64,000 nucleotides of DNA from Sclerodactyla briareus (Eukaryota; Echinodermata; Holothuroidea; Dendrochirotida; Sclerodactylidae). The position numbers and the translations under genes were made by a program. Positions 23,641 to 36,334 of this stretch are shown in pieces. The DNA is taken from positions 62,001-126,000 of the forward strand of contig JAODTK010001310.1 in the NCBI GenBank assembly GCA_026419785.1, read 5' to 3'. Within the stretch, counting starts at the first letter, position 1. Every line of letters begins with the position of its first letter. The notes under the pieces were generated by a model, which saw only the letters and a program-made list of their open reading frames with translations, was not told the origin of the DNA and did no database searches.

Positions 23641-24559
23641 TTCCTTGCACATCAGAGGACTGAATAAATGCGAAGTTGACGAATAAAACAACCAGCTGAC
23701 ATGTCATCCAAAAATGTCTTTAAATTCAGAGTACTAGTGCTTTACGTCATTACGAGTGCAGTTTTACATAAGCTACGTGACCATTTCCCATCATGTACAG
23801 TGACTTCTACATCATGTATGCTACGTTAACTTACTCGGCCGCTTGTGTCCCTTTCGGTGTTTCTTATATAATGCACAGTACAACCACACTGACCTTGATA
23901 TGGCAGGAAAACCGGTTACACCGTTGTCTAGACTCGTTCCGAAAAGGATGGACGATTATTAAAGGAGGACTTCCCAGGGAATTCTCGCTCCGATCGTGCC
24001 AGAAAAAAAACGTGTGCGGAAACAATTGATGAGTATAGGCCTAATAGCGATGGGGTGACAGTGCGCCTGCTCCTTTCCGCCATTTGCACATCCATATGGT
24101 GCCCGGGTAAAGTATCCTTCTATTGGTAGTATGCATGGTTGTATCGACGGTAGTTGATGTCGGCGTGGGCGTTGACGTCCCAGGGACGGCCCCACTGCCA
24201 CGCGGAGCTCGGACTTACCGAAGCATCGTTTTCATGGAACAAGGACGTCACACTCGATGGGTTGATCCGTTCTACGGGAGAGAGTACGCAAGTTTTCCTA
24301 AACCTGATGATTTGTCATTAAATAAGCTGTTGTATTCAAGTATAACCGAAGTTGGTGTAATGAGTGAATCCGAATAAATTTCATACGGAAAGGAGGCGAA
24401 TAGGGCGAGATTGTTGGATCAGTTGCAGCGGGCCAGTAAGGATGCAGACATGGTACTACACGCAGCAGACGGCACTTGCAAACTGCCTTTCCCTCGTTGT
24501 CATGCTACAATCCCGGTGCTGCTGAGCGTAGAGCGAGAAGCAACAGGTCCTATTGCAGA
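23641..24559. other. Spacer between the two L1-like copies
   Basis: A short region at 23,790-23,900 shares ACATCATGTA words with 21,720-21,770. The plus-strand frames at 24,123-24,377 and 24,411-24,596 are unrecognised. Confidence 0.4.
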
Positions 24560-27500
24560 ATTTTTTTTCATCCTATTTAATTATAGCTCTTCCTGATGAA
24601 GTTACAGACAGAACAAATAATAAAGAAATGATATTTAGCAGGACCACTTCCATTCCACATTGCTAATAGTTATCTCTTTTGACACCCACCCAAACAAATT
24701 CCGACAGCTTCAAAACTCGATGCTCTCTCTTATCTTCTTTTTCTACTGACAGAAGAAAGTGAAATTTCGGGCGACGAAAAAATCCTCAACTTGAGAATTT
24801 TCTTCCTAAATAGGACGTAAATAGATAGATGAGCAGTTGAAAATCAAAAAATTAATGGTTGGTTAAACTCACACCAGTATAACCAACAAATTCTTTCTCT
24901 GAAAAACGTAACTTTTCCAATAACCAATTTCTCATAGTTTTGTCACCCAGAAATCTTTGACATAAAGCACAATGGGACCAGAACAAAGTGTGATAGTTCC
25001 TCCTGATTTACACAAAATGTTGCACACGGATTCATCGTGATTCCGATTTTATTATATAATGATTAACGCCAAAAATGCGATGCAAAAAAATTTGCGATAC
25101 GTGAAAATAGCGCGTTTTGCAGTACGGACCGATATGTATATGTCGAAACAATGTTTCTCAATTATATTGGATAACGTTGCTCACAATTATTATCGCCCTC
25201 GCTGAGTACTTTACTTCGAATCAAATGATCGTAAGCATACATGTTACCTTTCCTATTAGATCGAAATTTAACCAGTCGACAATCGTTCACAGTCACGCTG
25301 AGTTCTCTAAATAATCTTCCAATGGCTGGAATAGCCGGAAAAAATGATCCCGAAAATAATCCAGATATGAGAGGATGCTGAATATTATAGGTAGTGATAT
25401 ACTCCCATACTGTAAAATCCTCCCTAAATTATTTAAAAAAGTTTCTAACGGTATGAACCTGCCCTCTCGATAAACACCCTATAAAGAATCGATTATCAAT
25501 TCTAATTTTGGAGTGATCGTCAATACATTTGATTGACATAGTTGTCGGAAAGGCATGTCATAATATAGTCGGCCCACAATTGGCAGATTTCCCTAATAAA
25601 GATATTAGGGATATGCTACATCTTCGAGGTGAAGTTACCCAATTTAATGACAAAAATGTCTGCCATAACTTTCAAGTAATAGGCACAGAGTTCTTTCCAA
25701 GGCCTCCAGGTATCATCTAAATATAAATTACACCATTCGTCTCAGGCTGCTGCAAAGAAGCCAAATCAACATCGATAATCCGCCATTAATTTTATAATTA
25801 ATAAGAGTTGATCGCTTTATTTGTCTGGTTTGCTGCTCCAAATAAATCGTAGAACAGACTATTATGTCCTGCATAAATGCAGCAGGCGGATTCGGCAGGT
25901 ACTGTAACTGGATAAACCAACAATGAGACAGCAAAAGTCTTTTATAATTATAACCTGAACTGGGGGTTTAAATCTCTCATCGGACCATTGATTGAGGAGG
26001 TTCTTAATCCGGGAAAGCTTCGGTAAGTAGTTTAACCTGGAAAAAATCTTCTGAGTGATGAGTGAACCTAATACCAAGGTAAGTGACGGTACCAATTGTA
26101 ACCTGAAATCTAAATACATTTGAAAGAAGCGGATATTCTGATATAAGAAAACAATAGGGAAAACGTAGGATTTCTCCATATTAACCTAACCCCGACCTGA
26201 GCAAAGCCTGGGTAAGACCGGATTGTGTCTTCGACACTGGGTCTTACTGCCACATCGGTAATAATAACGCTATCATCCGCGTATTGCGAGATTTTGATAC
26301 GGAAAAATGCCTACCTGATACCGTTAATACTATTATCTGATTTATCTAGTGATAAAAATCGCGCTGCAGATAACAAATAAATATGGACTGAGAGGACAGC
26401 TTGTCTCAACCCTCGAGAAACTGCAAAATAGTCGACAGGGAAACCTATTTATGAGCAAGAAGAAATGTTTCCATAAAAAAGTTTCCACCCACTGCCTAAG
26501 ATCAGTGCTCGGAAGTGAAAAAATTCGAGGTATGTTGATTAAAGTCCCAATCCAATCTGTCGAACGCTTTTTTCAAAGTCAACAGGATAAGAGCACCGGG
26601 ATTTCATTAGTCTTTGCAATAGCTGATGTATCCAAAAACAGTTCTGATTCTCGCCAATATATCGCCTTCATAAATCCTGTTGCTCTCTGAACGAATTAGT
26701 CTGAAATTTCGTTTAAACGTAGTTGCAATACATTGGCTCGGCGATTTTGTAAATCGGGTGTTTAATAAGGCAATAGGAACGCCAGTTTTTTAAAAGAAGA
26801 ATATCTTTGGGCAGTTTAGGAATCAAAGTAATCATCGCTCTCCCTGTTCATCGGAAAGTGAGTGTGCGAAAATGCATATCTGATAATTGAAAGACTCAAC
26901 AACCAAGTTGCCAACATCCTCCAAAAAGTTTTATAAACACTCTGTAGGTAACCCATCAGAACCTGGCGTTCATTCAACGGCATTGAAAGAAGTGAATTTG
27001 TGCATTCATCGAATGAGAGCACTCCCTCACAAGCATTCTTCTGGGAATCGTGAGCCTCAAATGCTGATATTAATTCTATCATAAAAACCTACGGAATCAA
27101 TATTGAAGTCTCTGGTAATAAACGGGTATAAAAAGCGTTCGCTTCCTCCAAGAGTTTATCACTATTTGTAATCAACTCTCCGTTATCGTTCATTAAGCTA
27201 AACAAGGAGTGGTTTGTTTTATTCCTTTTCTCTAAATTCAGAAAATATCTAGTATTTTTTTCACCCTCCTCCACCCATCTTGCACGGGAGCGAATTATAA
27301 TTATTTTGCGTCTCTCATTTATAATCATAGTATGAATTCAACTTCTGACGCGCTTCATGTAATTATAAGCTTATTCTCTCAGAAGGGACATTCGCATAAT
27401 GTTGCTCCAAAGTAGCAATTTCCTCAATAATTTTCTTTTCTGCCTTGTTACGATGCTTCGCTTTTTTGCGGGAATAAGGAATTGAATTGGTACGAATATT

Positions 27501-28420
27501 GACCTTAACAGCCTCCCATAATAAACAAGGGTTGGAGGTAGAGTGAGTTAAGGAACGCTGAATTGTATCTGCAATAGTTTCCCGATCATGGTATTATAAT
27601 CGGGATCCGATAAAAAAAGACGAATTGAGTTTCCAGACACCTCGGCCCTATCTGGGCCAAGAGAGATAGTTAAGGTTACACTGGAATGGTCCGATCCAAA
27701 AATCGGAGTGATACTGGACTGCAGGACACTGGTACGAAGGTGATTAGAAATCAAAAAGAAATCCAACCGAAATGAATGGTTTATCAACATTAGAGTGCCA
27801 AGTATAGTGTTTTGTCCGCGGGGTTACGCTCTCGCCAAATTCAATCAAGTTAAACATTCTGCAATGTCTGTAAAACGCCATAACGAGCATTAAAGTTTGT
27901 TCTTTGTTGCCCACCAACCTATCCTATGAGATAGCTTTCAAAACAAAATTGAAATCGCCGCCCCAAAGGAAATGGTACGAGTAGTGAGAATTTAGCTCGG
28001 TCACATGATCCATATAAATCTTTTATGGTCCAAATCGGGCCATAAACGTTAACAATGTAATCTCCTGGTTATAATATTGAGAGGCGAAGGGAATATTTAT
28101 CAGACCATTTTTATCTTCAACATCAGCAAATCGAATGCTAATGAACGGTTTTAAAAGGATAGGAACTCCAGACTATTATTAGTACCATGAGAAAAAACTA
28201 TCTTACCACCCCTCCTTAGACCACTCCTGCAATCACTCTACTTGCTGCGGTCTCTTGCAAGAATATCACATCATAACTATGATTGTGGAAATATGCGAAT
28301 AATTTCCTGCGTTTTTTGTTTCTCTAACCGGAGAAGCATTTGAAGAACTAGTAGCAATTTATACTCTTCTTGAATGAGGGTCTCCAATAATATACATAAA
28401 TGCACCTACCATCATAGTCT
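24560..28420 (-). mobile_element. L1/Tx1-like LINE ORF2: endonuclease and reverse transcriptase, copy 1
   Basis: Reading the minus strand down from 28,420 gives an apurinic-type endonuclease: DVIFLQET near 28,270, GGDFNF (GDFN at 27,948-27,959), HYTWHS near 27,800, RLDFFLISNHL near 27,740 and GSDHSS (27,680-27,697). A linker RARWVEEGEKNTRYFLNLE follows at 27,290-27,230. Reverse transcriptase follows: GLPTEFYKTFW near 26,940, KAFDRLDWDF near 26,560, QYADD at 26,272-26,286, then YLGIRFTHHS and INGGLSM near 25,790. A C-terminal segment runs to about 24,800, where FSEKEFVGYTGV is readable. About 3.9 kb is the usual ORF2 length. Numerous frameshifts and stops show it is inactive as written. An A run (T run on plus) near 24,561 may mark the 3' end. 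Confidence 0.85.
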
Positions 28421-28724
28421 TGGATGGATAATTTCCCAAAACAAAACAAACACACCAACCACACAAAAAGACATCAAATAACGAACTGCGATACTCACAA
28501 CAAGGTCCGTTTAAGATGTTCCCGAGTGGGAAATAACAGAGAAGCCCTGATCGAGATGGGGATCCATATGAACAACGTTTATTCCATTGGACAGAACAGT
28601 ATCAATATTCCATAAAAATTGGTCTTATCGCTCAGCAATCATGATATAATACCGGTGGTGCGCTCTCAAGGATACAATCAAAGTTGGGATTAGGGGCTAT
28701 ACCGTCTCAATTAATCCATTAATA

Positions 28725-29118
28725 TCATCCTTCAAAAGCGTACGGTTTTCCATCTCCCCCTCTCCATAGACCAGCGATGAAGCGTAGCCTGGTGCCTGCC
28801 TCGAACAGCGTCTGTACTTGAGTACGCCATTTCCTCTTTTCTCGTAGGTCCTCTGCTGTGAGGTCATCGATTATGTAGTAGTCCTTATCTGCCAAGGCTG
28901 CGTTCGTGTTCTTCATCACCGAAACCTTGTCCTGATGGAAGGTCAACTTCACCAATATGTTGGTCTCTCCCAGGAATCCTTCTCCCATCTCGATGCGCTC
29001 TTTCCAGTTTGCAGTCTTGAAGGCCGACTCCTGAGAGAATCCTCCTGGCGATCTCAAAACAGTCCTCCTGCTCCGGAACTGACACCACCATACGCAAATG
29101 TTCCTCCTTGGTATACAT
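28725..29118 (-). mobile_element. L1-like ORF1p C-terminal (transposase_22-type) domain, copy 1
   Basis: Immediately upstream of ORF2 on the same strand. Across one frame change it reads VPEQEDCFEIARRIL, LQDCKLERAHRDGRR and ILVKLTFHQDKVSVMKN, then DDLTAEDLREKRKW, then a C-terminal TRLRFIAGLW...GKPYAF. This matches the order ERxHR...ILVKxxxxxDK...LTxEDxxKRK...GK seen in the RNA-binding and C-terminal domains of L1-family ORF1 proteins, which coat the LINE RNA as a chaperone. The coiled-coil N-terminus is not visible above 29,118, so the copy is 5'-truncated or its N-terminus is too diverged to see. About 300 bp without coding similarity separates it from ORF2. Confidence 0.75.
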
Positions 29119-31399
29119 GTCCTAATCCCCTGGGTAAAGGTTAAAGTTAGGTATTCTGGTTTCGTGAGGGAAATTTGCTTTTTTGTTCATTAAACATCAA
29201 AATGTGGGGACTATAGGCGTTAATATACTGTCAGTAGTATTGGGAAGTTTGTTCCGAGTACTGTTAACCTTCACAGTGGAGCAGGAGAATATGAGTGATG
29301 TGATCATTATTATCCATATTGGTTGGTTATGAGGTTACTTTGTTCATGGAGCCGACCTCCTATCCTCCACACCCCTCTGGCTAATTATAGTGAAGATTCT
29401 TGCCTCCTATTCTGATGTTGAAATATTTCGGAGCCAGAGTCGCAGAGTTGGCTATAATATTACTAATATTAATTTTGGAATGTTGGCTTTTTTAGCTGCT
29501 AATCACCAACTCCGCAACAAAGGCTATGGCATTCATCTCATCTCTATTATCAAGTTTTTTTTTTGTTGACTTCCACCACAGTGGCAGCTTGGGCGTATAC
29601 TATAGTTCGGATGGATTCCATATGATTTTTGTTGATTTCCTCCATTTTTTGTTTTCTGGCCTCAATCAAGCTCGGACATCCCTTATGCATGGCTATATGG
29701 GCGCCTATATGGTCAGCGCTCCACTTGGCGCAGTCTCTGACCCCATGCCAAAAATGTTGGATCTATAAAACACTGTATGAGCTGGGGGAGTTTGTTATAT
29801 GAGTATTAAGCTTCACAGGTCTCATATGAGGGTAGCAGAGGTCAAAGGTCTGGAAATTTTCTGGTAAAAGTACAGTACAATATGTCTGATAACACGGCAG
29901 TCGTAGGAAGAAGAAAACGGCAAATAATTTATATTTCAAGCAATTTCAGCTAATGACGCACACGATGACTTCACCATGCCTGGTTAGATTGAGCTTGAAC
30001 TCGGGATGTTCGGCCCCATGATAAGTGATTCGATCCTACTGATTTGGTCAAAGTTTTCCATGGTAAAAAGCTTATGAACACAATCCGTTCAAGATTTCTT
30101 TTTCCATGCAGGGATACAATTTGGTGTTGTGTTCCACCGGAGACTGATTTTTCTCCTCTGTCGAGAGGCTGAGTGGATTTGAGGAAGTGTGTATAGGCCT
30201 AGAGGTTTTTCCATAATGATTACACAATTCCATTTGTTCTTGTGTCAGGTCAAAGTTCAAGCCCATCAGAAATTAGTCAGGAAATAACCGAGCCTCTTGT
30301 GGTTTCTGGGAATCTCTATCGATAATAGTATTTTAGGCTGCCAGTGAGCAGTTGAGCAGTTATGACAATTGTCTTTGCCCGTTGTTCTGCTCTTTCGTTC
30401 GTTCATTTTTGCGTCGTGTGAATAAATCGAATCTCTACCACAGCAATCCATTTCTGGAAAGACGTTGTTCATATTTTTTTTTTACCATCTCATTGTCGGA
30501 GAGATGCAAATGGACATGGTATGATAAGAGCGCTAGTAGTACATATATTGCAAGTGGAACCCGTGTAGAAATATTTTACGGCAATAATACAGAATGCAGA
30601 GGTTTAATTGTTCAGCTCATTGGCAGGCCATAGAATTAAACAAGTGTTTATTTCTATGGTGCATGCTGAGAAACTGTACGTCAGCGTTATTGCGCAATGG
30701 GGATTCTCCCTAATGTTCTGGACACCGTAGACCAAACTTTAAAGGCCAAAACTTCACACAGGAACGTATTGAATTGGGATTGGACCTATGAATTATAGTT
30801 TTACATTCCCGTAAAACCCCGAGACCAGGCCTGCAGTGTCCTCTCAATAGTAGGTGTTACTAACTGCGTGTCGACTGCGAGTAAAGAGAGCAGAACAGCA
30901 GCAAAGCGTTGTCATAGAATAAAAAGTAGGCCCAAACAGGAAAAAGTAATCGATAACATCGCCTGTGAACGCAGATATTGGGGGTACCACATTGGGGGTT
31001 CCACTGTCGCCTGATTCTTAGCGACCCGGAACCTAATTTTGAGAGTCGACTCTTTAGTATGTCGGGTACTGATATCCGATGGAACTGGACAATCGCCTAC
31101 GTACCATCTGACATAGGACCGCAAGACTACCATTTTTGTGCATTTTACCTTGTTCCATTGCATAAACTGTCAAATATTTGTGCATTTCCACCTTATATCA
31201 GCTACCAGTCATTTGCCTTAAAAAAAGTTCGCAAAACTGTGATTCAAACATTCATGCGCATCCCGAGTTTGCACTTCTGGAATAGAAGCCTCGCACTGCC
31301 TGCGTTGAATCACCCTATAAATGTAATAATTGTTCAGCCGAAACGACAACGCGAAATGGCAGCAGTGGGGCCGCTCTCTGACTGTTTCATCCGACTTTA
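29119..31399. other. Unassigned intergenic sequence
   Basis: Contains the longest simple plus-strand frame outside repeats (30,978-31,400, 140 codons), which has no recognised domain and runs into the foldback element terminus. Nothing else is supported. Confidence 0.45.
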
Positions 31400-32691
31400 G
31401 GGCTGTTTCCACTTGTGCGATACGATATACGATAGATAAATTTATCGGACGTCGAGTATAAAAATAAAAAAGTGTTATGTTCATAGGAGTGTCACACCTG
31501 TGCGGATACGATACGATACCGATGAAATTATCGGACGTCGAGTTGAAATATTTCAACTTTATCGTACGATAATTTATCGGATGCGATAAATTGCGCAAGG
31601 CACGTGATAAACTTGCGCATACCGCCAAAGGTATGGAACGCCAAACAGGCTATTGGGGAAAGTTTAGCGTGAAAGTGGGTTTTAGGTGATAAAATCAGGG
31701 GGTTTTGATGGAAAGGTTGGGTAGAGTAGAACGGATCCGGGGAAGACATTGAGCCGCTAATGAGCTTTCGACACTATTGCCGCCTGCCGGAACCGGACGA
31801 AATCATTATTCAGTTCGATCCATGGGGAACTCTTCCCCATATGCATAATAGCGTGCCAGTGAGGTAATGGGGAGGGTCATTTGTTGCCCCGGCGCCTCAC
31901 GAAAGTATACTGGACATGCAAAGGCAGGAGATATGCAGTTGCCGGGCGAGGGTGTTGTGGCTGTTTTGAGAGGGCAGGGTAGGACGGGGTTTTCCAGAGG
32001 TCTCGTCCAAAGCGGACGTTTGACGGAACTTCACTCCTTTTACCTCATGCTGAAGAAAGAAGGGGAATAAAAACGGAGAGGAAACGGAAATAAAGGGAGT
32101 GGGGTGGGGGTATAATGGCCGTTTAACGCCAAGTTAATAGTGTCTTGTAGGTGGTGAGGAAAGTAGATGAGGTACACAGGTGGAGCCGTAGGCTTATTCT
32201 TACATGATGTTCTGGAAGAGTACAAGCTCACAATTTTCAGCTCAATTGGCTGAATTGACTCAAGTGATGACTGAATGCTTTCTTGGCTACCTCACTTCGC
32301 TATTATGGGATACCGATGCTAATTAAGACTGGCGGTCTAAGGAAAAGTGTAGGCAGGGATGGTGAGGTCAGCTGTCTGATTCGTGATCGTCACTTGCGCT
32401 TCTCCACGACTCCTACAAGTTAATGAGAAAAGAAAGGAACAGCTTCGAATTGCTTTGAATTACAATTCTTGGTACTCAAAAAGTCTGCTGACCAGGCTAT
32501 TCACCGCCTGGGAAGCGACAAAAGGGGGACAAAAAAACTTGTGCTTCTCTCAACTAAAATCGCACTACTTTCTCCGTTATGTTAGGGCGCCGAGGCGTGT
32601 GATAAAATTATCTACGACATGTTTATCGCACAAGTGTGAACACCAGCCGATGAATTTGTATCGTACGGTATCGCACAAGTGTGAACAACCC
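31400..32691. mobile_element. Foldback DNA element with compound terminal inverted repeats
   Basis: The left end GGGCTGTTTCCACTTGTGCG (31,400) is the inverted counterpart of the right end, whose reverse complement from 32,691 begins GGGTTGTTCACACTTGTGCG. Both continue with GATAC...TACGAT. Each end holds a second inner copy: CACACCTGTGCGGATACGAT near 31,494 and, inverted, CACACTTGTGCGATAAACAT near 32,638. Each end is therefore two tandem subrepeats. A 16-bp perfect palindrome GTTGAAATATTTCAAC lies at 31,542-31,557. The ~1-kb centre has no transposase motif, so this is probably a non-autonomous element. No convincing target-site duplication was found, so the superfamily is open. Confidence 0.75.
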
Positions 32692-32882
32692 GCGCATTAA
32701 TGCAGCATTCACGCGAGTTGTATATGCATGGAGTACCGGATTTTCACACAGGTATATAGATTTGAGTCCCCCTCTGTTTTTTCTTTTGTGCTAGTAACAA
32801 TGTGGAAGGTGATCGACAAGGCGATCGCCAAAAGTATCTCGCCTGGGTGCGCGCGGTCGGATGTTTTTTTTAACCGGAACGA

Positions 32883-32960
32883 CGCCAGTGGTTCCCAGCC
32901 TTTTTTTCAATCAGGCGCCTTCTGAGCTAATTGGTCGCCCCCCCCAGAAATGTATTGGCT
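32883..32960 (+). repeat. hAT/Charlie-like terminal sequence (single end)
   Basis: CCAGTGGTTCCCAGCCTTTTT followed by GGCGCC and a C run resembles the CAGTGGTTCTCAACCTTTTT terminus typical of Charlie-type hAT elements. The inverted partner was not found nearby, so only one end can be called. Confidence 0.45.
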
Positions 32961-33539
32961 GAAGTTATCAACTAATCTAATAACCACTACAGCTCTCAAT
33001 AACAGGGAAACAGCGATAGTGAAAACAATAAGCAATGTACCCTGGTTTTATTGCAATGGTGTCTGGTTTATGTTGTAGCAAACTCGTGTTGGTCAAGGAG
33101 TTTCAGAATTGTTCTGTTGATGAAGAACAATATGGCTCTCCTATGTATAGGTACGCAGTCTATTTCCTCCCCCTAGGCCCTATCCCTCCCCTACCCCCCC
33201 AACCACACCACTGCAAAATCTCAATCATTATGGAGTCCCAGAGCTGCTGGACACTGGGTACAATAATGTTGGCCTAATCTTAACCCTGTTCTAGAAGGGC
33301 TCCAGTATAAGGAGTCCAAGGCCATTCCTTCCATTGTGGATAAAAACAAGGACATGTGCGAAACACGTCTCCGAGTTAAGCAGCGTTGAGGTTCCCTTAG
33401 GCCTCAAAGTAGCTGGTTGAGGGTGGATAATATTAGTAAAAAAATGTTACGGAGTTGGTAGAGGCTTTCTCCTATTCACTACTTGTCACAATTAGGATTC
33501 CGATAATTGGCCTGGGTTGACTTTTGCAACATAACATTT
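32961..33539. other. Unassigned intergenic sequence
   Basis: Between the hAT-like end and the next unit-repeat array. No feature recognised. Confidence 0.4.
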
Positions 33540-34612
33540 TTTTTACATGAAAATATTTCATTACAAATAAGCATCATGTCTCAAAACATCAGCAACCTAG
33601 CCACTTCAGTCTTTAGATGTTGTGCAGGTATTGTTATTATTCAGCAGTTTTTTTTGATCATAAGGACCTTGAATGACAATTGATGACATAACGGTTTTCA
33701 TGAAAATGTACTCTGATAATAGCAGCATGTCTTAAAATTTCAGCCATATCGCACCACAGTCACTAAGTTATTGCAGAAAATTATATTATTTGGCAGTTTG
33801 TTGACCCTTGAATGACCTTGAGGACATGACGGTTTTTATGGAAATGCTTGCTTCCATGAGATGCACCATGCTCTAAAAGTATATGTAATCAGATACACCA
33901 CCCTATGCTATCCCCGACAAGGTATCAAAACGACCTGTGACCCCTCACAACGTGAGACAGGGGCCAGAGTGAAGCGGAGTTGGTTTGATCTATGTAGCCA
34001 ACCCCAGAGCCTATTCACATATTCAAAAAGTGCCAGTTTTTAGTTCTTTGTCCTATAACTCCTAAAATAAGCACATGTTCCAAAGACTTCCCTTTTGACT
34101 TTCTGACTCGTCATTCGATGTTGTTGGTCCACCCAATCAAAAAGCACCATGAACAATCTCTACGAGAACCCTATCTGCACTCATTTCGATCGTTGTCCTG
34201 TTAACAAAACTTTGAAAAATTGCATAATTCATTGCAAAATTTAGTCACAATTAATGACCTTCAGTGACCTTGAAACTGTTGTTAAATTGGTCAGGATTGA
34301 AAGTGAACCATCTCCACCAAGTTTCATTGTAATCAACAAACTTTAAAAGTTAATTACATCCATAGTTGGGATATATGCTGAATGCATCACGCATGCATAT
34401 ATACCGATCCTGGTTACAACCAGCTTCCGGCCTATTTTCAGTAATATACAAATTTATGCAAAGGGAGTAGTATGGTCTTTGGGACGAAAAGTGGATTCAC
34501 ATCAACACCTCTCACCGCACCACATCCCTGAAAAGCGTTCAGCATGAAGCGTGCACGGTCAGGAGTATCGCAACGCCAACATACAGACAGACAGACGGAC
34601 AGACGGACAGAA
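33540..34612 (+). repeat. Unit-repeat array (~145 bp) ending in (ACAG/ACGG)n
   Basis: AGCAKCATGTCTYAAAAxxTCAGC occurs at 33,572 and 33,723, with a third diverged form at 33,861 (spacings 151 and 138 bp). Each is preceded by ATGACxTxACGGTTTTxATGxAAATG. A later unit contains CACCAAGTTTCAT near 34,313, the same phrase as in the 47- and 49-kb arrays. The array is followed by ~230 bp without repeats and then by an ACAG/ACGG tetranucleotide run at 34,582-34,610. Confidence 0.7.
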
Positions 34613-34689
34613 CACACAAACAAATGATCACTATTCTCTCCTTGAAGTCCAGGCGAGACACAAACGGCAAAATACAAAAAGAGAAACCA

Positions 34690-35149
34690 GTTAACTCTTA
34701 AACGTTAATGCCTGATGCGAGTAAGGACGGAAAACATATTAAAGTGAACGGCATGAGACGCAAAAACACGGCCAAGATGACTTACACCCGTCTTTGACCA
34801 TTCCATTTTAATTATAGAAGTAATTATTGAGCCCACGTGGTACTGTACTTTCTTCTCGTTCAACCTAGCGTCCATCACGAGTTGTCCCTAACGCTCGATT
34901 CCCTAAGAATCTACGACCTCGTAGAATTTGAAGACCAAAATCGGCAACCGCCTGAGTACATAAGAGCAGAGTCTCTGACTTAGGCAAGAAATCGGCGCTT
35001 TTATACGATATATGTACTCAACAACTCTATATCCGTCAAATAGGATTCCCAATGCGAAATGCGGTTTTTTTTTTTTTTGTGCAAGATATCAAGCAGTCGG
35101 TCTACGAGTTTCTCACTAGCGGTGACTCCATTGATGAACTAGCTGAATT
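34690..35149. other. Unassigned intergenic sequence
   Basis: No feature other than a 14-bp T run near 35,066. Confidence 0.4.
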
Positions 35150-36099
35150 CCCGGTAATTCACTCAGTTTAACGCACTGCTGTTCGCCAGTTGCATTCAGC
35201 AAGCCGTCGTCTTCTTGCGCCAGTTTACACAATGCCTTCACGTGTTCGGTCTGAGGAAAAATATGAGTAATGTTCGTATCGTTCGCAAGAGCTCACCCCC
35301 GACGCTTGAAATAAATGGCTTGTGGATTGTGAATTATTTGTGAACCTCATACGTCGTACACATCCGAAGACCAGAATAGCCAAGTCGATGAATATCACAC
35401 ACCTGTCCACTTACGTAATATTCCATAACCAAAAAGCAACAACCAGTGCCCCCCACTCCCTATTTTGTCATGGAATGAGTAATTGGAAACTTCAATGTTT
35501 GTTATTGATCGTTCAGCTAGTTTATCACCCATGGGGGCATGTTACCACGTGATGGTACCCCACTCGTTGGCATTCACCGAAGTATGCTTCCCACATCATA
35601 GGGTGGAACAACAAACTCGGTCAAAGAATATAGTCCAGACGCATCATCGTATGGGAGCAACAGGCGATTTGGATGAGGTTGGGTATACCGTTCACGATGA
35701 CACCCTATATAATACCGTTAGCAAATTTTGTAGTGACGTCGTGTCGACTATCGCCGAGTGCTGCGTACCTAATGCCTTCATCAAATTTGAGCATAGAAAT
35801 TGAAAAAAATGCCGAATAATCGTGAGCACTCCATTTCATTTTACAACTTATTGCGCGTTTCATTTACTCCTATCTATTCCGAAGGATTCTCCATCCCACT
35901 TCTGAATAAACTTGTCTGAAGCAAGTTTAACTTCCAGGCAAAGACGGCTGCGCCTACTGTCGAAATATTTCAAATTCAATGGCAAAAGCTCCCAATCATT
36001 AGCTTTGTTACGTGTATACATACGTTCAGACATTCGCGATACCTATCACTCAAGCGCGCAAGCTACACAATCCGTTCTGACTAGTACTGGTATGGACTA

Positions 36100-36294
36100 C
36101 GTACCATTTGTACGTGAGTCTGACGTCCCCCCGTCGGCAGCAGCACAACCACAGCGTCTGGTTCATTGTCCTGAGGCATCGTCGTTATTTCTGTCGTGTC
36201 CTCATGTACGTCGAAGTCACTGATGAACGTCCCCTGCCACAGGGAATACTGTCTCATCACTTTCTTGTTGATTCATTGTTCCCACCGCTACCGC

Positions 36295-36334
<40 letters not shown>

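Noticed and set aside
30978-31400. 140-codon plus-strand open frame
   Set aside because: No domain, no codon or composition support, and it ends at the border of the foldback element.
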